From Polyangium mundeleinium (GTDB lineage Bacteria; Myxococcota_A; Polyangia; Polyangiales; Polyangiaceae), in the NCBI RefSeq assembly GCF_028369105.1, contig NZ_JAQNDO010000001.1, positions 9,146,501 to 9,210,500 on the forward strand: a DNA stretch of 64,000 nt, written 5' to 3'. Position 1 is the stretch's first letter; the number at the start of each line of letters is the position of its first letter. Shown here piece by piece: positions 1-9,384 of this stretch. The position numbers and the translations under genes were made by a program. A model generated the notes under the pieces. That model worked only from the letters and a program-made list of their open reading frames with translations, had not been told where the DNA came from and did no database searches.

Positions 1-1902
1 ACGCTGGCCGTCGGGCCGGGGTGCGCCGAGGTGGAAGAGGTGGGGACGGAGGAGATGGCCGAGGCGGAGATGGCCGAGGGGGAGACGGCGGAGGCCCCTG
101 CGGCGGTCATCAGCGCGCCGAGCCGCGTCGGGCCTTACGGGGTGGCGAAGCTCGCCGATGGGACGCCGGCGATCGTCGATGGGAATGGCAATCGTGTGGT
201 CTTCCACGGGGTCTCGCGGCCTGGCCTCGAATCGACGTGGCACGGCGAGGGGCCGAGCCAGCCGAGCCTCTACATCCCCGTCCCGGATCCGCAGATCCCC
301 GGCGGCGCGCGCCTCACGCCGGGCATCCACCCGGACGAATATGCCCACATGAAGCAATGGGGCTTCGATACGGTCCGGCTGCCCGTGTCCTGGGATTACC
401 GCTGTTATGGCGACCGCCTCGCGGACGCCCTCAGCGCGGATCCCGACGCCGATCTGCCCTGCAACAACCCCGCGGTGTGGGAGATCTACTGGCAGATCAT
501 CAAGGACAACGTGAGGAAGATCCAGGCCCAGGGGATGGACGTGATCCTCGACGTCCGCTCCGACGCGAGCGTGCGGGGCTCGAATGGGGTCAAAGAAAAC
601 GACTGGAATCACATGCCGCACGTCTGGACGGCCGAGGACGGGACGGCGCAAAACGTCTTCATCGGCCGGAACCTGCAAGGTCAAAACCTCTACGGCAACG
701 CCGGGGTCGGGAACTTTTTGCGGCGGCTCGGGCACGAGCTCGGGCACAAGCCAGGGCAGCCGAACGACGGGATCGATCGATCCCGCGTGGTCTTCGAGAT
801 CTTCGACACGCCGCACGTGCCTTGCACGAACACGGCGGATTGGTCCGAGGACGAGATCTGGCGGATCTGGCTCGACGGCACGAAGAACCCGGACGGGTCC
901 TACGGGACCAAGAACTGCACGTTGCCCAAGGCGGACGGGAGCGGGAGCGTCACGAAGAGCTTTACGTACGCCGGGATGCGGGTGCTGTACGAGCGCGTGC
1001 GCGAGTTCGGCGCGCAGAACGTGGTGCTCGTGCCCGCGATCGACGGGGTCGACCTGCGGCGCGTGTGGCAGCCGCAATACCAGATCACGGGCGCGACGAA
1101 CCTCGCCTACGCGGCAAAGCCGTACTTCTGGTTCGCGAAGGACAACGGCGTCGCGGGCGTCGAGAACCTGGCCACGTTCGAAGCCCTCTTCGATCAGTAC
1201 TTCGGCTACCTGGCGACGCAGGCGCGCCTGTTCCCGGTGGTGATCACGGAGTTCGCTTCGGGCGAGGCGACGAGCTGCACGAATGACGAGGAGGTCGATT
1301 TCCTGCATTCGGTGCTGCTGTATGCGACGCGCCCGAACAGGCAGTTCGGGTGGGCGGCCTGGTCGTGGTTCTTCCCCGATACGCCGGCCTTGCGATGCGG
1401 CTATTACAGCTCGCTCCTCGACGGCTGGCGTGGCCCGGGGGGCGGGGCGCCGGGGGCGAGCCTCCTCGGGCGCGGGGTGCTCGAGTTCCTGAAGGCCACG
1501 CAATACATCTGGCCCGAGGTGACGGTGCTGAACGATTTCACCTGTGACCCGAACGTGCCCGGCACGCTCACCTGGGCGATGAAGCACGCGCTCCCCGGGC
1601 AATGGGTGCGCTTCGCCGTGCCGCGCGACACGAATGGCAACACGACCATGCATACCAGGTGCAACCTCCCGCCCATGAAATGGGGCGTGCGTATGGTCGG
1701 AAATTCGCCCTATGCGCAAGGCGTTTGCTCGGGGGGGCGCACGACGATCGACGGCACCGTCGCCTCCGGCCACGGGCTCGTGCTGGAGGGGAACAACGAC
1801 CTCACGAACATCACGGTGCAGCATTTCCCCGGCACCGAGATCATCGAGCTCTCGCCGTACCAGAGCAGCAACAAGTCCTGGTGCGTGCAGGTCTCCCCGT
1901 GA
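1..1902 (+). CDS. GH5-like secreted lipoprotein, 5' end missing
   Basis: The frame is open from the first base and reads ...AVGPGC just before a Glu/Ala-rich linker. This looks like a lipobox, so the true start and signal peptide lie upstream of the window; a GTG at 31 is the first internal candidate. Numbered from that GTG, residues ~35-480 resemble a glycoside hydrolase family 5 (cellulase-like) TIM barrel, with VRLPVSWDYR near 115 and a nucleophile-type strand PVVITEFA with Glu407. The strand that normally carries the acid/base Glu in an NEP motif reads VVFEIFDTPH (254-262), so that Glu is replaced by Thr260. Residues ~500-620 (GTLTWAMKHALPG, TTIDGTV, GLVLEGNNDLTNITV) look like the start of a right-handed beta-helix. 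The role is probably binding or processing of extracellular polysaccharide, but the altered active site makes catalysis doubtful. Confidence 0.75.
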   Translation, partial: TLAVGPGCAEVEEVGTEEMAEAEMAEGETAEAPAAVISAPSRVGPYGVAKLADGTPAIVDGNGNRVVFHGVSRPGLESTWHGEGPSQPSLYIPVPDPQIPGGARLTPGIHPDEYAHMKQWGFDTVRLPVSWDYRCYGDRLADALSADPDADLPCNNPAVWEIYWQIIKDNVRKIQAQGMDVILDVRSDASVRGSNGVKENDWNHMPHVWTAEDGTAQNVFIGRNLQGQNLYGNAGVGNFLRRLGHELGHKPGQPNDGIDRSRVVFEIFDTPHVPCTNTADWSEDEIWRIWLDGTKNPDGSYGTKNCTLPKADGSGSVTKSFTYAGMRVLYERVREFGAQNVVLVPAIDGVDLRRVWQPQYQITGATNLAYAAKPYFWFAKDNGVAGVENLATFEALFDQYFGYLATQARLFPVVITEFASGEATSCTNDEEVDFLHSVLLYATRPNRQFGWAAWSWFFPDTPALRCGYYSSLLDGWRGPGGGAPGASLLGRGVLEFLKATQYIWPEVTVLNDFTCDPNVPGTLTWAMKHALPGQWVRFAVPRDTNGNTTMHTRCNLPPMKWGVRMVGNSPYAQGVCSGGRTTIDGTVASGHGLVLEGNNDLTNITVQHFPGTEIIELSPYQSSNKSWCVQVSP

Positions 1903-1913
1903 CCGTCGAGGGC

Positions 1914-1941
1914 GGGCGGCGGCCATCGATGGACGCCGCCC
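1914..1941 (+). terminator. Hairpin after the GH5-like gene
   Basis: Two 11-base arms (1914-1924 and 1931-1941) pair with one G/A mismatch around an ATCGAT loop, 12 bases after the stop codon. There is no T-run, so termination is inferred from the position and stem only. Confidence 0.4.
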
Positions 1942-2007
1942 GCGGCTCGAAGTAAACAGCCAATCGAACCCTCATCGCCGCAGATCATCACCCGGACGGA
2001 GGATTTC

Positions 2008-2856
2008 TTGCTCAACGGACCGTTTGCCGACAACACCACCCTCGAGGTCGTCCTCCAGGGCAACGTCGTGGGGTATGTATTCGCATGCCCACCGAGCCTT
2101 CGCGATGAGCGCGTGCACCAGGAGCAGCGCTGGGTGCTCTACGAGGGCGCCCTGCCCTTGCCTCCCACGGGGATCGTGCTTCGCACGCCGATCACGCTGC
2201 GAGAGCCCGTCACGACCCTCGCGGACTGGAATGCGACCTGGCCGGGGCTCTGGCGCAAAGGGGCCCATTACGTGAAGGTGTACAGCGCGAGTTACGACTC
2301 CATCCGCACGGCGGTGCCCCCTCCGGCGCCGCCCCTGTCCGACGCGCGGTCGGCCGGCATGACGACCGGCGTGTCCCTACCGACGAAGCGGACCTCGAAG
2401 GCGCTCGACGGCGGAACGGGAGAAAGGACGGAATGGGGAGCCGAAGGCGGAGAGCAGACGGATGGCGACAAGCGCGACCAGATCGATTATCGCTTCCAGT
2501 CGGGCGTACCCATCGCGACGTACGACGCCACGACCTATGGGCAAATCCGTGGATACGTCTTCGGCACGGCCATCCCCGCGACGAGCGGCTACCGAACCAA
2601 CATGGAATGCTGGACGCTCCTGCCTGGATATGCCCCCCCGGGGAGCCGGAGCGGCGCGAGCCAGATGCCGCTCGAGAAGGTGGCGCGAGACGAGTCAGGG
2701 CTCGTCGGGGTCGTCACCAATCCCGGCCAGATCTTGCCCACGACGGTGAACAGCCTGGGGACCTTCCAGCAGTTCTCCAGCGCGGTCTGGAAGGAAGGCT
2801 CGACCTATGTAATCGCCACGTGCGCTTATCTCGACGCGCCGCCCGCCGACCCCTGA
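2008..2856 (+). CDS. Unknown protein with a possible internal duplication
   Basis: 282 residues from a TTG start. GGAGGA at 1998-2003 lies four bases upstream and decides this start. No family is recognised. The N-terminal half contains VVLQGNVVGYVFACP followed by WRKGAHYVKVYSASY. The C-terminal half contains YGQIRGYVFGTAIP followed by VWKEGSTYVIATCAY. The two halves look like degenerate copies of one ~90-residue module joined by a low-complexity linker (~115-160). There is no obvious signal peptide. It lies in the same frame as the preceding GH5-like gene, with only that gene's TGA between them. Its last 31 bases overlap the convergent kinase gene. Confidence 0.6.
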   Translation: MLNGPFADNTTLEVVLQGNVVGYVFACPPSLRDERVHQEQRWVLYEGALPLPPTGIVLRTPITLREPVTTLADWNATWPGLWRKGAHYVKVYSASYDSIRTAVPPPAPPLSDARSAGMTTGVSLPTKRTSKALDGGTGERTEWGAEGGEQTDGDKRDQIDYRFQSGVPIATYDATTYGQIRGYVFGTAIPATSGYRTNMECWTLLPGYAPPGSRSGASQMPLEKVARDESGLVGVVTNPGQILPTTVNSLGTFQQFSSAVWKEGSTYVIATCAYLDAPPADP

Positions 2857-5800
2857 TCCCCCTCGATGGCCGCGCGCGCCTCGTCCACCGAGAGCACCTC
2901 CATCCGCATCGACCCATACGCCGGCGGGACCCCCGCGCAGAGCTCGGCCAGGGCCCCACGATAGCGATCACGTACGTCCTGGAACACGAGGGCCAGCATG
3001 CCGAGCATCTGGATCCCGAGGCCCGGCACCGGGCACGCGGCGACCTGCATTGCAAGCTCCAGGCCCTCCCCCTCGCCCACGCGCCGGCCACAGGTCACGG
3101 AAAGGCAACGCGCGAGGAGCGACGCCCAGCGTTTGCCCATCCCCGTCCAGATGCGATCCGCTCGCTCGGCGAGCGCCCGCGCGAGGTCCCGATCGCCGCC
3201 ACGGAAAGCGACCGCGGCCTCGTTCATGCAAACGAGCCCCTCGAGATCCGGGACACCGAGCCGCTCGACGGCGTCGATCAACTCCCGATCGGGCCGCTCG
3301 ACCCGGCACGCGCGATAACCGACCGCGCGCAGGAGCCACTCCGCTCGCGCCTCGAGATGCGCGTGCCGGCACCTCTGCGCGAGCGCACGCGCCTCCGCCG
3401 CGTACGCCGCGGCCTCGTCGAATCGAAAGGTCTCCATGCGCGCCGAGGCCGCATTGTCGAGCGCGGCGATACGCGCGGCGAGGAAAGGTTCCGCCGCAGC
3501 GACACGGAGGTGCAGCCGCGCCGCGTCCTCGAAATGGCCGTCCTGGTACGCCTTTCGCGCGAGCCCCGCGTCGAGCACCACGCGCGCCGCGCGCTCCCCG
3601 GACGAAGCGGCCCACGCCTCGACCTCCCGGAGCACGGCCGCGAGTCGCTCCGGTGAATCCGGCCCGCGCCGCGCGCTCGCGATGCGCAGGCGCTGCCGCC
3701 ATGCCTCCAGGCGAACCTCGGCGAACGGAGCGACGGCGTCGGCCATGGCAAAGGCGCGATCGGCGCCCGCCGCGAGGGCGAGCGCCGCGCGCACGAGCGC
3801 CTCGAGGTGCGCCACGTCGAAGGTAGGCGGGCGCGTGCGGCAGAGTTCGTAGAGGATCCGATCGAGCGCAACAGGCGTCCCCTCGGAGAGCGCGATTTCG
3901 GTCCACGAGGAAAGCAAGGAATGCTCGCGCGCGACGGCGCGTGGATCCTGCGCGAAGGGGCTTTGCCGGACGAAAAGCAACCCCTCGCGGATGGCCGTCA
4001 CCGCGTGGCCGAGCCGCCCCTCCTCGGCAGACCGGCGCCCGCTGGCCTCGGCCTCGAAGGTGATTTCGAGGCACTCGTCGATCGAGCCGCCCTCGGCCCC
4101 GCGGAGCAGGCGCAAGAGCCGTCCCTCGGTGCCACGCGCGCGGCGCGCGGCGAGGGCGCGGTGGATCGCCCGCACGCGCGCCGTCGGCAGGCGCGGCGCG
4201 AGGCCCAAGTGCATTTCGGAAGGACCTTCTCCCCGTCGATGCGGCCCTACCCCGAGGCCCCTGAGCTCGGCGACGAGCGCCTCCGCGGCCCAGGGGGGTT
4301 TGCCCATCGCCATGGCGACCTCCAGCGGAGGATACTCGGGCAATCCAAGCTCGATCGAGGCCACGAGCTCCTCCAGGTGGGAAGGAATCGCCGGGGGTTT
4401 GTCTGCGGACGGCGGCGAAGGCGCGGGCGGCATGGCTTCGAGTTGATCGAGCGCGTCCCGATCGATCACGAACACCGCGCCATCCCAGCGCGCGAGCCCT
4501 GCGCGTGTCCAGGCTTCGAGCTCGTTCACGACACGCGCGGCCACGCCCCCCGTCCGGGCGTCGAGCACGCGCGCCGCGTCGGTTTGCAGGTGAAAGAGCC
4601 GATCCGGTCCGGCGAACAGCGGGCGGAGGTCGGCCGCGTCGAGCGGCCGGAGCGGGATCTCCTCGAAATCGCGCCAATGCCCTCGACCCGTGGCCAGGAT
4701 CGCGCCCGATCCGCGTGCGCGCTCGAGCGCCTCGCGGGACCAGCGATCGAGCTCTTCCACGTCGTCGACGGCGAGGACCACGCCCTCTCGGAGCAAGGAG
4801 CGCAGTCGCTCGTCCACCCACGACGCGACGGCGCGGAGCGCACCCTCGCGCGGGAGCGGCCCGATCACGGGCGTGAGGCTCTCGTAAGGCCAGGGCGAGG
4901 GCGGGGCGCGAAGCACCACACGTCCCTCGCGGGAGAGCGCCTCGGCCGCCTCGGCGAGGGCGCGGGTGCGACCCGTGCCCGGCTCTCCCACGAGGTACAG
5001 GAATTGGTTTGTCCGGGCAGCCTCGACGAGCGCACGCACGGGACCGTGGCCCCCGAGGCGAGGCAGGGCCGTCCTCTGCGCGGCTTTTTGCCCCCCGAGG
5101 CTCCCGAGCGCCTCCGCCGCTCCGCGCGGCCGATCCTCGGGCTCGATCGCGAGCATTCGCTCGACGAGCGCGGAGACCTCCTCGGGGACGCCGGGGGAGA
5201 TCCGCACGAGCGGCTCCGGGCGCTCGGTGAGACGCGCGACCATGAGCTCCTGGAGGCTCCCTGCGCGGTGCGGCAGTCGCCCCGCGAGCGCCTCATAGAG
5301 GAGCACGCCGAGCGCATAAAGATCGGTCTCCGGCGAGGCCGCCTCGCCGCGGAGCTGCTCGGGCGCGAGGTACGGGAACGTGCCCTCGATGTAGCCGGCG
5401 GGTGTATCGTCCTCATTCGACAAACGCCCCGAGGAGAGGCCGAAATCGAGGATCGTGGGCCTCCCGTCTGCGCCGACGAGCACGTTATCGGGCTTGAGGT
5501 CGCGGTGAACGATCGCCGCGGCGTGGATCCGCGCGAGCGTCTCCAGCACGGCGACCGTGGTGCGGGCGATCGCGGGCCACGGAACGGGGCGATCGGCTCC
5601 GGGGAAGGGCAACCCCGCGACGCGCTCCATCACGAGGAACGGGCACCCCTCTTCCGTCCCCTCGTCGAAGAGGCGCACCACGCCGGGCAAGCGCAAGAGC
5701 CGCAGCGTGGAGATTTCCCTGCGCGCGCGGGCCGGATCCGCGGCCCCTGCGCGCAGGAGCTTCACCGCCACGAGCTCCCCCGCGAGCGTGTCCCGCGCCT

Positions 5801-5927
5801 CCCACACCTCGCCGTGCCCGCCGCGCCCGAGCTCGCGGAGCAGCTCGTAACGATCGGCGATCCGGGCGGCGGGCCGCGGTTGAAAACCTACGCCGGGATC
5901 ACGGTCAGCCGAGGTGTGCGGGGACAT
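2826..5927 (-). CDS. Ser/Thr protein kinase with AAA-type ATPase and TPR-like C-terminus (PknK-like)
   Basis: 1033 residues. Residues ~25-280 form a Hanks kinase domain: glycine loop GRGGHGEV (34-41), catalytic Lys56, HRDLKPDN (141-148), DFG (161-163) and APE (188-190). A P-loop ATPase module follows, with Walker A GEPGTGRT (314-321) and Walker B VVLAVDDVEELD (383-394), as in the PknK and MalT/STAND regulator families. The remaining ~500 residues are Ala/Arg/Leu-rich helices that look like TPR repeats. No membrane segment is seen, so it is likely a cytosolic signalling hub. The start is the ATG at 5927, just before the kinase fold; an upstream in-frame ATG at 6098 would add a low-complexity stretch running into the divergent sod promoter region. 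The 3' end overlaps the convergent gene. Confidence 0.88.
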   Translation of the reverse strand: MSPHTSADRDPGVGFQPRPAARIADRYELLRELGRGGHGEVWEARDTLAGELVAVKLLRAGAADPARARREISTLRLLRLPGVVRLFDEGTEEGCPFLVMERVAGLPFPGADRPVPWPAIARTTVAVLETLARIHAAAIVHRDLKPDNVLVGADGRPTILDFGLSSGRLSNEDDTPAGYIEGTFPYLAPEQLRGEAASPETDLYALGVLLYEALAGRLPHRAGSLQELMVARLTERPEPLVRISPGVPEEVSALVERMLAIEPEDRPRGAAEALGSLGGQKAAQRTALPRLGGHGPVRALVEAARTNQFLYLVGEPGTGRTRALAEAAEALSREGRVVLRAPPSPWPYESLTPVIGPLPREGALRAVASWVDERLRSLLREGVVLAVDDVEELDRWSREALERARGSGAILATGRGHWRDFEEIPLRPLDAADLRPLFAGPDRLFHLQTDAARVLDARTGGVAARVVNELEAWTRAGLARWDGAVFVIDRDALDQLEAMPPAPSPPSADKPPAIPSHLEELVASIELGLPEYPPLEVAMAMGKPPWAAEALVAELRGLGVGPHRRGEGPSEMHLGLAPRLPTARVRAIHRALAARRARGTEGRLLRLLRGAEGGSIDECLEITFEAEASGRRSAEEGRLGHAVTAIREGLLFVRQSPFAQDPRAVAREHSLLSSWTEIALSEGTPVALDRILYELCRTRPPTFDVAHLEALVRAALALAAGADRAFAMADAVAPFAEVRLEAWRQRLRIASARRGPDSPERLAAVLREVEAWAASSGERAARVVLDAGLARKAYQDGHFEDAARLHLRVAAAEPFLAARIAALDNAASARMETFRFDEAAAYAAEARALAQRCRHAHLEARAEWLLRAVGYRACRVERPDRELIDAVERLGVPDLEGLVCMNEAAVAFRGGDRDLARALAERADRIWTGMGKRWASLLARCLSVTCGRRVGEGEGLELAMQVAACPVPGLGIQMLGMLALVFQDVRDRYRGALAELCAGVPPAYGSMRMEVLSVDEARAAIEGDQGSAGGASR

Positions 5928-6128
5928 GGCCGATCTTGCCGAGCCTAGAGCATCGGCCGGTTCGATGCTCGGACGATCGCGAAGCGCTCTTCCCTCGGGA
6001 CAGAAGCGCAAGCGCATCCAGCGCATCGGCGAGCGTGCCAAGCGGTTGGAGGTCTGCCCACGCATTGGAGGCTGCCTTGCGCCGCATTGCTTTCGCACCT
6101 ACGAGAAGAAGCGAAAGAGGAGGCGAAC

Positions 6129-6722
6129 ATGGCCATCATCCCGGCGAAGTACACGGCGAAGGACTATTCGGCGCTCAAGGGTCTGCAAGGCATCACCGAC
6201 GATCAGGTCGCCGTCCACCTGACGCTTTACAATGGGTACGTCACGCGCTCGAACAAGCTGAACGAGACGCTCGCGTCGATGGTCGCCGAGAACAAGGCGA
6301 GCACGTTCGAATACAACGAGCTGAAGCGCCGCGCGGGCTGGGAGATCAACGGCATCCTGCTCCACGAGTATTACTTCGACAACCTCACATCCAAGGCCAC
6401 GGACGGCAAGGACACGCGGTTCGCGGAGGCCATCGCGCGCCAGTACGGCAGCTTCGACGACTGGAAAAAGGACTTCCTCGGCGTCGCCAAGATGCCGGGC
6501 GTCGGCTGGGCCATCACGTATTTCGACCCCACGCGCGGCCAGTTCGACAATTACTGGATCGACCGCCACGACGTCGGCCACCCCGCCGGGCACCGCCCGA
6601 TCGTGGTGCTCGACCTCTGGGAGCACGCGTGGAGCGCGTACCTCAAGCCCACCGAGCGCGCGAAATACCTCGAGGACTTCTTCGCGAACGTGAACTGGAG
6701 CGTCGTCGACGGGCGGCTCTGA
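6129..6722 (+). CDS. sod: Fe/Mn superoxide dismutase
   Basis: 197 residues. It dismutates superoxide to peroxide and oxygen in the cytoplasm. The four usual metal ligands are visible: His in VAVHLTLYNGYV (~34), His in GILLHEYYFDNL (~83), and Asp and His in LDLWEHAW (~162-166). The common HHxxHHxxYV N-terminal motif is replaced by HLTLYNGYV, so it belongs to an atypical Fe/Mn-SOD subgroup; metal preference cannot be read by eye. The ATG at 6129 is preceded by GAGGAGGCGAAC, a strong ribosome binding site, which rules out the in-frame upstream ATG at 6087. It is divergent from the PknK-like gene across a ~200-base shared promoter region. Confidence 0.92.
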   Translation: MAIIPAKYTAKDYSALKGLQGITDDQVAVHLTLYNGYVTRSNKLNETLASMVAENKASTFEYNELKRRAGWEINGILLHEYYFDNLTSKATDGKDTRFAEAIARQYGSFDDWKKDFLGVAKMPGVGWAITYFDPTRGQFDNYWIDRHDVGHPAGHRPIVVLDLWEHAWSAYLKPTERAKYLEDFFANVNWSVVDGRL

Positions 6723-6803
6723 TACGGGCCCAGGCGATCCCCCTCCGCGAACGCTCCCACTGATTTTTGGAACTCGGTGCGGCCTCGTGGTATGGCCGCT
6801 GTC

Positions 6804-7727
6804 ATGCGATCCAGTGTATTAGGGTTCGTCGCCGGCGCCGCGCTCCTCCTCGGAGCGATTCCCGAGGCGTCGGCGGACGGCGGCCAAGCATCGGTTCCCG
6901 ACATCGTGCTCCTGAAGGACGGCGGGATGTTGCGCGGGACCATCGTCGAGAAAGACCCGGAAGGGTCCGTCACCATCCTGCTACCGTCCGGGAAAAGTCG
7001 CACGGTGGACATGGATGATGTCACCTATGCCGGCGCGGAGTCCGCGAGGCCGAAGGCGAAGCCGGACGAAGACGACGAGGACGAGGACGAGGACGAGGCT
7101 CCGGCGCGCAAGGGTCGCCGCAGCAAGACCAAGCCCTTCATCACCGTCAAAGCCGGCGAAGCCTCGCTCAAGCTCGAATCGGACGAGCCCAATGCGACGT
7201 ACCACGTCCGCTCGGGCTCGGCGTACGTCGTCGGGTCGCGAGGATCTGCGGTCGGGCAGTCGTTCACGGAGATCTGCACGGCCCCGTGTGAGGCGAGCTT
7301 GCCGGTGGGGACCCATTACCTCGCCCTGTCCAAGCAGGGGGGCGTGCCGGTCCTCAGCGCGGATCCGGTGCGCCTTGACGGTCCCTCGCGCATCGTCGGG
7401 TCGTACACGTCGAACGCGGGCACGCGAATGGCGGGGCTCGGCGTGCTCGTCGGCGGCATCGTCGTCGGGGGGGTGGTCATGCTGGTGCCCATCATGACGC
7501 GTGACCCCGGAGAGGAGTTCAGCTCCGCTCCGCTCGTCATCGGAGGCGTCCTGCTGCTCGGCGGGACCTTCGGCGGCATGCTGCTCATGATGCGACGCGA
7601 CGACGTGAAATTCGAGATCACGCCGCTCGAAGAGGCGCGCGGGGGTCCCACGACCCCGCGCGCGACGATGGCCGCGCTCCCTGCGCGGGGCATCACGACC
7701 GGCGCAGGGTTGCGCGTTTCTTTTTAG
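6804..7727 (+). CDS. Exported or membrane protein of unknown function with an acidic linker
   Basis: 307 residues from ATG 6804; ATG 6792 and GTG 6777 are alternatives that only lengthen the signal peptide n-region. The N-terminus is a signal peptide (VLGFVAGAALLLGAIPEASA). A short beta-rich stretch (IVLLKDGGMLRGTIVEKDPEG) is followed by an Asp/Glu run (EDDEDEDEDED). A central segment ('FITVKAGEASLKLESDEPNA') resembles PEGA-like surface proteins. Two hydrophobic helices (GLGVLVGGIVVGGVVMLVPI and APLVIGGVLLLGGTFGGMLL) lie near the C-terminus. No enzyme motif is recognised. It is probably an envelope protein; proteins of this build are common in myxobacteria. Confidence 0.65.
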   Translation: MRSSVLGFVAGAALLLGAIPEASADGGQASVPDIVLLKDGGMLRGTIVEKDPEGSVTILLPSGKSRTVDMDDVTYAGAESARPKAKPDEDDEDEDEDEAPARKGRRSKTKPFITVKAGEASLKLESDEPNATYHVRSGSAYVVGSRGSAVGQSFTEICTAPCEASLPVGTHYLALSKQGGVPVLSADPVRLDGPSRIVGSYTSNAGTRMAGLGVLVGGIVVGGVVMLVPIMTRDPGEEFSSAPLVIGGVLLLGGTFGGMLLMMRRDDVKFEITPLEEARGGPTTPRATMAALPARGITTGAGLRVSF

Positions 7728-7737
7728 CGGCCACTCG

Positions 7738-8211
7738 TCAGGGAGGCGGCTCCGCCGGGGGCAAACCCACGCGGAGCATGGCCTTGTTCGGCACCGTCTC
7801 CACGAGGCCGATCCATACCCCCGTCGCCTGCTGATAACACACCTTCCCGCCCGGCAATTCGCGCCCGATGCTCACGTCTTTCGTCTCGCTCCCGCGGCGA
7901 ATCGTGATCCGGGCCATGGCGAGGTTCCGGTCCGCGGCGACGGGCGTGTATTTCACTTCCCGCACCGTGACCTCGACGCCTTGTTCGAAGGCGAGCGCCT
8001 TGTTCACCTCGACGCCCACGCCCGCGAGCGGCGCGTTGCCCGGGGCCGACGCGGGACCGAGCCAGCGCACGTTCTGCACGACGGGCGGCTGCGGGCCCTC
8101 GCATTGCATTGACGCCTGCGTGGGCGCCTCCGGACCGTCCAGCGTGGCCTCGGACGAGGCCCCGCATCCGAGGAGACCGAGCCCGAGCATTGCCGCCAAA
8201 AACCCCCGCAT
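7738..8211 (-). CDS. Small lipoprotein, unknown function
   Basis: 157 residues. The signal peptide MRGFLAAMLGLGLLGC ends in a clear LLGC lipobox, so the mature protein should be lipid-anchored. The ATG at 8211 is chosen because CGGAGGA lies seven bases upstream. The mature part has a short acidic/Thr linker, then a beta-rich domain with one Cys (GKVCYQQATGVW). No known family is recognised. It is the last gene of a minus-strand set (GST, phosphotransferase, this gene), 26 bases after the phosphotransferase stop, and ends 10 bases from the convergent gene. Confidence 0.65.
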   Translation of the reverse strand: MRGFLAAMLGLGLLGCGASSEATLDGPEAPTQASMQCEGPQPPVVQNVRWLGPASAPGNAPLAGVGVEVNKALAFEQGVEVTVREVKYTPVAADRNLAMARITIRRGSETKDVSIGRELPGGKVCYQQATGVWIGLVETVPNKAMLRVGLPPAEPPP

Positions 8212-8237
8212 GATGTTCCTCCGTGCTCCCATGGTGA

Positions 8238-9317
8238 TCAACCCGGGCGAACCCCGGCGATGTTGCATCCGAGATCGGCCAGCGCGAAAACCGCGGCCCC
8301 GAACGCGCCCGCGCTCTCGGAGCTCGCGTTGCCTTGCAGGCTCCGCTTGTAGACGCCCTGCGCGATCGCCGCCAGCCGAAAGATGCCGAACGCCATGAAA
8401 TAAGGCCAGTCCTCGATCGCGCCCCGGCCCGTGAGCTTGCAATACGCCTCGACGATCCCCGGTTCGTCCGGAATGCCGAGCGCCCCGAAATCCGCGCCGA
8501 CGAGGCTGCCGCGCCCCGGGAGCGCGAGGTGATACCCCATGCAGAGATACGCGAGATCACTCACCGGATGCCCCAGCGTCGAGAGCTCCCAGTCGATGAT
8601 CGCGAGCGCCCGGGGCTCGCTGCCCGCAAAAATCACGTTGTCGATGCGGTAATCGCCGTGGACGAGCGTGGTCTCGTCGTGCTTCGGCGCGCTCTTGCCG
8701 AGGAAGGCCATGAGCGCCTCCATCGCGGGCACGTCGCCGGTGCGCGACGCCTCGTACTGGCGCGACCAGCGCTGCACCTGGCGCGGGACGAATCCGCCGA
8801 TCTTGCCATAATCGCCGAGGCCGACGGCGGCGTACTCCACGCGGTGGAGCGCGGCGAGGGCCCGGACGAGGTCGTCGTAGATCGCCCGGCGTTCGTCCGG
8901 GCCGCTCGTCCCGGGGAGCTGCGGATCCCAAAAGATCCTGCCCGGGACGTGGCGCATGACGAAAAACGGTGTGCCGATCACGGCCGGATCCTCGCAGAGC
9001 GCCAAGGCCTCGGGCACGGGCACGTCCGAGCCGGCGAGCGCGCGCATGACGCGGTATTCGCGCTCGACGGCGTGCGCCGAAGGCAAGAGCTCCCCCGGCG
9101 GCTTCTTGCGCAGGACGAGCTCCTGGTCGCCGTCCGGGCCCGAAAAACCGATCCAGTACGTGGGGTTTGACTGGCCGCCCTGGAACTGGAGCGCGGTGGC
9201 GGAGCCGCCGCCGCGACAAGCGTCCACGTTCGCCACGAGCCAGCGCGTGAGCGAGGCTTCGTCGATGCGGTGGGCTTCACGCGGAGGGCGGGCGCTCTTC
9301 GGCGGCACGAGGGGCAT
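8238..9317 (-). CDS. APH-family phosphotransferase (ACAD10/11-type kinase)
   Basis: 359 residues. The fold is aminoglycoside-phosphotransferase/choline-kinase-like: an N-terminal nucleotide-binding lobe (GGQSNPTYWI, ELVLRKKPPG), the catalytic loop VHGDYRIDNVIF with Asp and Asn, and the metal-binding IIDWELSTLGHP. These motifs are closest to the kinase domains that occur with acyl-CoA dehydrogenases (ACAD10/ACAD11 and bacterial homologues), which act on hydroxy-acyl-CoA substrates, rather than to antibiotic kinases. Substrate assignment here is inference. The start at ATG 9317 immediately precedes the conserved domain. It lies between a GST and a lipoprotein gene on the same strand. Confidence 0.8.
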   Translation of the reverse strand: MPLVPPKSARPPREAHRIDEASLTRWLVANVDACRGGGSATALQFQGGQSNPTYWIGFSGPDGDQELVLRKKPPGELLPSAHAVEREYRVMRALAGSDVPVPEALALCEDPAVIGTPFFVMRHVPGRIFWDPQLPGTSGPDERRAIYDDLVRALAALHRVEYAAVGLGDYGKIGGFVPRQVQRWSRQYEASRTGDVPAMEALMAFLGKSAPKHDETTLVHGDYRIDNVIFAGSEPRALAIIDWELSTLGHPVSDLAYLCMGYHLALPGRGSLVGADFGALGIPDEPGIVEAYCKLTGRGAIEDWPYFMAFGIFRLAAIAQGVYKRSLQGNASSESAGAFGAAVFALADLGCNIAGVRPG

Positions 9318-9384
9318 GGCGAGGGGCTTATAACACGAACGCCCCCACCGTCGTCGATTGGAAAGGCGGTTCGTCGCGAAGGGC

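Noticed and set aside
1900-2007. TGA of the GH5-like gene as a selenocysteine codon reading through into the next frame
   Set aside because: The same frame stays open to the next gene and the genome has SelB, but the intervening residues look non-coding, a hairpin fits a terminator, and the second gene has its own ribosome binding site.
8238-9317. Antibiotic-resistance aminoglycoside kinase
   Set aside because: Motifs match the ACAD10/11-type phosphotransferases more closely, and the context (GST, lipoprotein) gives no sign of a resistance cassette.
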